This document shows, piece after piece, positions 60,801 through 64,000 of a DNA stretch of 64,000 nucleotides; position 1 is the stretch's first letter, and every line of letters starts with the position of its first letter. Made by a program: the position numbers and the translations under genes. Under the pieces are notes generated by a model. It searched no databases and was not told where the DNA came from. It saw only the letters and a list, made by a program, of their open reading frames with translations. The DNA is taken from positions 336,810-400,809 of the forward strand of contig JABTUC010000004.1 in NCBI GenBank assembly GCA_015075545.1, read 5' to 3'. Source of the stretch: Ideonella sp. (lineage in GTDB: Bacteria; Pseudomonadota; Gammaproteobacteria; Burkholderiales; Burkholderiaceae_C).

Positions 60801-62057
60801 CTGGGCGCCTGGGGCGTCTGGGTGCCGCCGGGCTGGCGCCTGGGCGGCAACCTGCGGGTCGCCGCGGCGCTCGGTGGCCGCTTCGGCGCGCCGCAGCTGC
60901 GCGGCAGCATGGAGGGCAGCGAGCTGTCGGTGCGCAACGTGCTGCAAGGCGTGGGCTTCAGCGATGGCGAGCTGAGCGCCTCGCTCGAGGGCGAGGTGGC
61001 GCGAGTGCAGCGCCTGTCGTTCAAGGGCGGCGACGGCCGCCTCGACCTCAGCGGCGAAGCGCAGCTCGGCGCGGCGCCGAGCGCAAAGCTGCAGTTGACG
61101 GCCGAGCACTTCAGGCTGCTCGGCCGCATCGATCGCCGCCTCGTGGCGAGCGGCGCCGCGCAACTGCAGCTCGATCGCGCTCGTCTGCAGCTCGACGGCC
61201 GCTTCACGGTCGACGAAGGCCTGATCGATTTCAGCAAGGCCAGCGCGCCGAGCCTGGACAGCGACGTCACCGTCGTGCGCGCCGCCGCACCGGGCAATGG
61301 CGCCGCGTCGAGCCCGCGCGCACCGGCGCAACAGACGCTGCCGGCACCGCTGCGCAACGCGCAGGTCAACCTCGCGGTGTCGCTGGGCGACAAGCTGCAG
61401 ATCCGCGGCCACGGCCTCGACGCGCACCTGCGCGGCGAGCTGCGGCTCAGCACGCCGGGCGGCCGCCCCGCGCTCAACGGCACCGTGCGCACCGCGTCGG
61501 GCACCTACGTCGCCTATGCGCAACGGCTGGTGATCGAGCGTGGCGAGCTGGTGTTCACCGGCGCGCCGCAGAACCCGCGCGTCGACATCCTCGCGATCCG
61601 TCCGAACCTCGACGTGCGCGTCGGCGTCGCGGTGACCGGCACGCTGCAGAACGTGCACGTGCGCCTGTACAGCGAGCCCGACATGGCCGAGATGGACAAG
61701 CTGTCGTGGCTGCTGCTCGGGCGCGCGAGCGACGGCCTCGGCCGCAACGACACCGCGCTGCTGCAGCGCGCGGCGGTGGCGCTGCTGTCCGGCGAGGAGC
61801 AGGGCCCGACCGATCAGCTGCTGCACCAGCTCGGTCTGACCGACTTCTCGGTGCGGCAGAGCGACAGCGAGACGCGCGAGTCGATCGTCTCGCTGGGGCG
61901 CCAGTTGTCGCAGCGCTGGTACGTCGGCTACGAGCGCAGCGTCAACGCCACCACCGGGAGCTGGCAACTCATCTACCGCATCGCGCAGCGCTTCACCGTG
62001 CGTGCGCAGGCCGGCGCCGACAACGCGCTGGACTTCATCTGGCAATGGCGCTGGTAG
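57882..62057 (+). CDS. tamB: TamB-like translocation and assembly module protein
   Basis: 1391 residues from GTG 57882, with one N-terminal signal anchor (LALVMALLALVVAASALVLL). A very long periplasmic beta-helical region rich in LxLxGxL-type strands follows. The conserved TamB (DUF490) C-terminal domain has RTASGTYVAYAQRLVIERGE, VGVAVTGTLQNVHVRLYSEP, DKLSWLLLGRASDGLGRNDT and the closing DFIWQWRW. It bridges the inner membrane to TamA and, like other AsmA-type proteins, may move phospholipid between membranes. Length is within the family range. Confidence 0.92.
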   Translation: MSPNPPPSTAPRRAWLALVMALLALVVAASALVLLVHAARTEVGTRWLLARVPGLTASGIQGSLFGDELRIASLRWEGDATQPTLQVDGMALMRPSWRLLPFAGGWVSLAAPSLSVTRLVWHSPREPTALTAPPPLRLPLAIDIDALSIGELQVDDGAPWRDVRAALHIGSEAGSEHRVEALSLHNDRLRIRGDARLGAAAPNALTLHLQAAPLQGTPWQASIEADGPLAGFTLRAHLRSDEGHSGAPQLDALARVTPFAAWPLAALQLSTRALDLAALSSAAPHTRIDAEAEVRSSGLDRPAQASLRLRNHAPGRWDAGRLPVREMQLDLAGTPSRLDRIDIRQLEARLGDEQRDAGRLSGSGQWTASELQLQLHLSGVEPARLLGAAPVLRAGGSVSLRLTGMPLPATASAGSTAASTPTRSAPAGAAARTAPVWHLRAQAALDGTLGASARPLHAQFEAAASADTFELVRSHISAGEASVQATLNAQRLRDGSAAIWQLNGTGELHQVDPLPWWPLPADSPWARGPHRVNGRWQLDAKLPATLADQLRRQPAAALAALRGRLQLDLAGSVLAGLPLAAQADVRGDGQALAVRASASAAGNAATLDGRFAVDAAQDRWRIEAALPALAALQPWSKLAPAAPWPSAGSLSLDTQLAGRWPRLRGGSGSLQASGVHAGDDALAEGHARWRFGGDEDAPLELTLDAKGLQHGALRLDELQVGVDGTLRAQRISARAQTPARPPAWSEALVGGSGSGTRVTFDARGAWRAAPGGGGRWLADAAALHIDARNGKGSSWLDAQGLRAELVFDGHGALTQAQLSPGRASFAGGAALRWSQASWRAQGQQFDLSGEVEPLALAPLLARLQPDIGWDGDLAVAGRIEVHAAQRLEADIELARTGGDLRIADESGGAQALGIGELRLAFSVHDGVWRFAQGLAGTQIGEMAGAQVVRTDARARWPGAGAPLDGVLQMHVANLGAWGVWVPPGWRLGGNLRVAAALGGRFGAPQLRGSMEGSELSVRNVLQGVGFSDGELSASLEGEVARVQRLSFKGGDGRLDLSGEAQLGAAPSAKLQLTAEHFRLLGRIDRRLVASGAAQLQLDRARLQLDGRFTVDEGLIDFSKASAPSLDSDVTVVRAAAPGNGAASSPRAPAQQTLPAPLRNAQVNLAVSLGDKLQIRGHGLDAHLRGELRLSTPGGRPALNGTVRTASGTYVAYAQRLVIERGELVFTGAPQNPRVDILAIRPNLDVRVGVAVTGTLQNVHVRLYSEPDMAEMDKLSWLLLGRASDGLGRNDTALLQRAAVALLSGEEQGPTDQLLHQLGLTDFSVRQSDSETRESIVSLGRQLSQRWYVGYERSVNATTGSWQLIYRIAQRFTVRAQAGADNALDFIWQWRW

Positions 62058-62119
62058 GCGCGGCCCGCCGCGCCGCCGCTGCGGGCGATTCGAGCCGACC
62101 GGGTTGCATGACGGCGCGG

Positions 62120-62147
62120 GGAGGCTGCAGGCGAAGCTGCAGCCTCC
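62120..62147. terminator. Hairpin between tamB and a convergent small gene
   Basis: A perfect 11-bp stem GGAGGCTGCAG / CTGCAGCCTCC with loop GCGAAG. It lies between convergent genes but has no U-tract on either side, so it may be a factor-dependent terminator or an mRNA-stabilising hairpin. Confidence 0.5.
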
Positions 62148-62160
62148 GCGGCCGCGCGCA

Positions 62161-62388
62161 TCACCCGGGCTCGGGTTTGCGCGCCACCGCGACCGACGCC
62201 GCTGCGGCACTGGCCGCCGGAGCGGCGCGGACCTTGGCGACGACGACCCCGAGTTCGCCGGACGACGACGCGAACAGCACGACGACGGCAGCGAACGACA
62301 GCACGCTCGCCAGCGCGGCGGCCAGTACGGCGGCCACCTCGGCCGCCAACGACCGCCCGGCGAGCCTGGCTTGCTTGAACAGCGACAT
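62161..62388 (-). CDS. Small single-pass membrane protein
   Basis: 75 residues with a clear GGAGAAG site before the ATG at 62388. MSLFKQARLAGRSLAAEVAA is followed by a hydrophobic helix (ALASVLSFAAVVVLFAS) and an Ala/Val-rich tail ending VARKPEPG. No family is recognised. The ribosome-binding site, position between genes and helix support a real small gene. Confidence 0.6.
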   Translation of the reverse strand: MSLFKQARLAGRSLAAEVAAVLAAALASVLSFAAVVVLFASSSGELGVVVAKVRAAPAASAAAASVAVARKPEPG

Positions 62389-62574
62389 GATGCTTCTCCA
62401 ATCGGCAAACGATGCACACGAACCATCGAACCAGCGCCGCGGGCCCTGCGCCCGTGGCGCCGCGCGGCCCTCGTGCGGCGGGCCGCGTGGACACGTTCCG
62501 GTGACGGGTTCCGGAGCCGCCCCATGGCTGCGGCCGGTTTGTCGTTTCTCGAGACATCCATGGACAACAAAGCG

Positions 62575-62607
62575 AGAGGCCCGGATCCTTGCGGAGTCCG
62601 GGCCTCT
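62575..62607 (-). terminator. Terminator hairpin after small gene 62638-62778
   Basis: A perfect 11-bp stem AGAGGCCCGGA / TCCGGGCCTCT with an 11-base loop, 31 bp after the small minus-strand gene. On the minus strand it is followed by the moderately T-rich CGCTTTGTTG. Confidence 0.6.
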
Positions 62608-62637
62608 GGAATCAGAGCTGCGAGGGTGCTGCGCGCC

Positions 62638-62778
62638 TCAAGGCGACGCGAGAACTCCCTCTCCCGGACTGCGCACACCGGCGATGGCCTGCAGCCATCC
62701 CAGGCCCACGCCGACGCGCACGAACGCAACGCCGCCGCTCAGGGCGCGCGCGTCGGTGACGATGGGGTGGCGATTCAT
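62638..62778 (-). CDS. Very small hypothetical protein
   Basis: 46 codons: MNRHPIVTDARALSGGVAFV, RVGVGLGWLQAIAGVRSPGE, then GVLASP and a TGA stop. A GAGGT site lies seven bases before the ATG at 62778, and a strong hairpin terminator follows the stop, which together argue for expression. The middle is amphipathic to hydrophobic and might associate with membrane. No family is recognised. The 234 bp between it and the tRNA hold nothing I can identify. Confidence 0.45.
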   Translation of the reverse strand: MNRHPIVTDARALSGGVAFVRVGVGLGWLQAIAGVRSPGEGVLASP

Positions 62779-63012
62779 GGGCTGGACCTCGTGATCGAAA
62801 TGCGGAGTGCTCGAATGAAAGTTCAGAAGGTGCGCACTCTAGTTGCAGCGCGATGCGCCGGTCAACCCCCTAGCCTCCTCGGCGCGCATCGTGTTGCATT
62901 ACCGATGAAATCGTCGCGCCGCGGCGATGCGCGCAAAGCGCGCGCGGCCGTTCGGCAAGCACCTTCGGCGCATCGGGCCACCGTTGCACGGGCATGTGAG
63001 AATCGCGCACTG

Positions 63013-63087
63013 CCCGCCGTAGTTCAATGGATAGAACGAGCGCCTCCTAAGCGCTAGATGCAGGTTCGATTCCTGCCGGGGGGGCCA
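63013..63087 (+). tRNA. tRNA-Arg (anticodon CCT)
   Basis: A complete cloverleaf with encoded CCA. The D-arm runs from TAGTTCAATGGATAGAACGA, the anticodon stem AGCGC/GCGCT encloses loop CTCCTAA with CCT at 63046-63048, and the T-arm is GCAGG-TTCGATT-CCTGC. The acceptor strands CCCGCCG and CGGGGGG give six pairs and one G4-G69 mismatch, with a C1-G72 end pair, both unusual for this tRNA. It reads AGG codons. Confidence 0.92.
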
Positions 63088-63110
63088 ACGAGTCCGCAAA
63101 TCCACAGACG

Positions 63111-63133
63111 AAAACCCCGCCACGCAGGCGGGG
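63111..63133 (-). terminator. Terminator of the PEP-CTERM gene
   Basis: A 7-bp stem CCCCGCC / GGCGGGG with loop ACGCA (plus strand). Read on the minus strand it is followed by TTTT. It lies 22 bp after the PEP-CTERM stop and 24 bp after the convergent tRNA. Confidence 0.75.
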
Positions 63134-63154
63134 GGCTGTTGCGCTAGGTGCGAT

Positions 63155-63844
63155 TCAGTGGGATTTGCGGCGACGTGCCGCGAATCCAAGCAGCCCCAAG
63201 CCCGCCAGCAACAACGCGTAGGTCCCAGGTTCGGGGACAGACTCCAGCAATGAGACTTTCACGGTCGAGCCGCCAAGGTTGTCCTTCGTGTAGCTGTCGT
63301 TCCAGAACAGCCAGAGCTGCTCACCGGGCGCGACCGTGATGTTCGTGGCGCTGCCGAGTCCGAAGAACCGGTTCCCCGCACCGGTGGCTTCGGAGGTGCC
63401 CACCCAGAAGGTCACCGCATGGAACCACGCGTCCGGGAAGTTGCTCGGGTTCGTGGCCCCGCCATCGAAGCCGGACTGGTACTTGGGAGCACCCGGGTTG
63501 TTGACGGTGACCAGGCTCGACCAGAAGGCGTCGAGAGCCCCGGGGCCTACCGCCGTGTCGAAGACCGACTGATCTACCGGGTTGCCCGACTCGCTGCCTG
63601 CGACGAGCTCCAGCTGGTAGTTCCCCGTGGCAAGGGGCACGATGACCGGCGCGCTGAACAGTCCCGTACTGTATTGAACGGGATTGATGGGGGCGTAGGC
63701 CGCGTTGCTGGCCAGGGAGTGGTAGATGTAACTGATCGGGTACTCGCCGATCACGACCACCGCATGTGCGGTCGTAGCGCACAATCCCTGAAATCCCAGC
63801 GCGATGCATAACAGCCATGCGCGTCTCGTCCGAAGGTTTCGCAT
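63155..63844 (-). CDS. PEP-CTERM sorting-domain protein
   Basis: 229 residues. A signal peptide (AWLLCIALGFQGLCATTAHA) is followed by a mature domain rich in Asn/Gly/Ser/Thr. The C-terminal sorting signal is VPEPGTYALLLAGLGLLGFA with the basic end RRRKSH. PEP-CTERM proteins are processed by exosortase (EpsH-like) and placed on the surface or in exopolysaccharide. No exosortase gene is in the window. GGAG lies ten bases before the ATG. The 156 bp from its start to the window end (63845-64000) contain no gene I can support. Confidence 0.9.
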   Translation of the reverse strand: MRNLRTRRAWLLCIALGFQGLCATTAHAVVVIGEYPISYIYHSLASNAAYAPINPVQYSTGLFSAPVIVPLATGNYQLELVAGSESGNPVDQSVFDTAVGPGALDAFWSSLVTVNNPGAPKYQSGFDGGATNPSNFPDAWFHAVTFWVGTSEATGAGNRFFGLGSATNITVAPGEQLWLFWNDSYTKDNLGGSTVKVSLLESVPEPGTYALLLAGLGLLGFAARRRKSH

Positions 63845-64000
63845 GTCGTTTCACTCCGTATTAGGTCTCTTGGTTCTCCTTAGTTTGGTTCTCTCGCGCC
63901 ATTGACACCCCGCTGGGCGGCGCGGTCCGACTATCGAAGCTTTCGGCGAAGAGTGCTGCACCATTGCGCGTGACCGAAAGCGGATCGACGGTCGGAGCGA

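Overview
The window looks like chromosomal DNA from a high-GC betaproteobacterium of the order Burkholderiales, most likely near the Rubrivivax, Leptothrix, Methylibium and Piscinibacter group. The basis is the very high GC content, the gene families and their neighbours (liv transporter genes, fused NDP-forming acyl-CoA ligase, DUF1841, DUF3237, TamA/TamB, a PEP-CTERM protein), and intergenic palindromic repeats of the kind common in that group. I see no phage, plasmid or CRISPR content. The genus is an inference.

Layout. 1-7.6 kb, minus strand: 2-dehydropantoate reductase-like protein, MBL-fold hydrolase, then livH, livM, livG and livF and a TPR protein cut by the window edge. A long non-coding repeat splits livM from livG. 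7.9-10.5 kb, plus: fused acyl-CoA ligase with terminator, then a stump of a HipA kinase. 10.6-13.2 kb: a visibly less GC-rich pair (MetX-like hydrolase, NCS1 permease) whose leader has attenuator architecture. 13.3-13.6 kb: a CopZ-like chaperone behind a CueR-type promoter. 13.6-16.3 kb: hybrid histidine kinase and LuxR-type regulator. 16.4-21 kb: MaoC hydratase overlapping an orphan ParA ATPase, a KefF/KefC potassium-efflux pair and a TauE/SafE exporter. 21-25.3 kb: small envelope and housekeeping genes. 25.5-28.4 kb: copA-cueR. 28.4-33.4 kb: dihaem cytochrome c, MoxR ATPase, a second copy of the long repeat, an acetyltransferase and an S9 peptidase.

33.4-43.7 kb is accessory DNA. It holds lipoproteins of unknown role, a three-gene secreted/membrane cluster (MORN protein, HExxH protein, multi-spanning TPR protein) and many gene fragments: RidA, prolyl hydroxylase, MBL hydrolase, IS91, an integrase-type transposase fused to an IS630 tail, the last residues of an SDR, and a LysR tail. 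43.7-46.3 kb carries an HxlR regulator divergent from a carboxymuconolactone decarboxylase-like gene and RidA, then an alpha/beta hydrolase and a DUF3237 gene. 46.3-52 kb is a peptide/nickel-type ABC transporter operon. 52-62 kb holds an aldo/keto reductase, an S41 lipoprotein protease, a CoxE-like VWA protein and tamA-tamB. The right end has two small genes, tRNA-Arg(CCT) and a PEP-CTERM protein.

Working together: copZ, copA and cueR form a copper regulon that can be read directly from two MerR-type promoters with 19-bp spacers. The MoxR ATPase and the VWA protein are partners by family although 25 kb apart. TamA and TamB form an outer-membrane assembly machine. No single large undescribed system is obvious. 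The best leads are the attenuator-like leader of the NCS1 permease, the composite repeat with 28-bp inverted arms, the MORN/HExxH/TPR cluster and the hybrid transposase scar.
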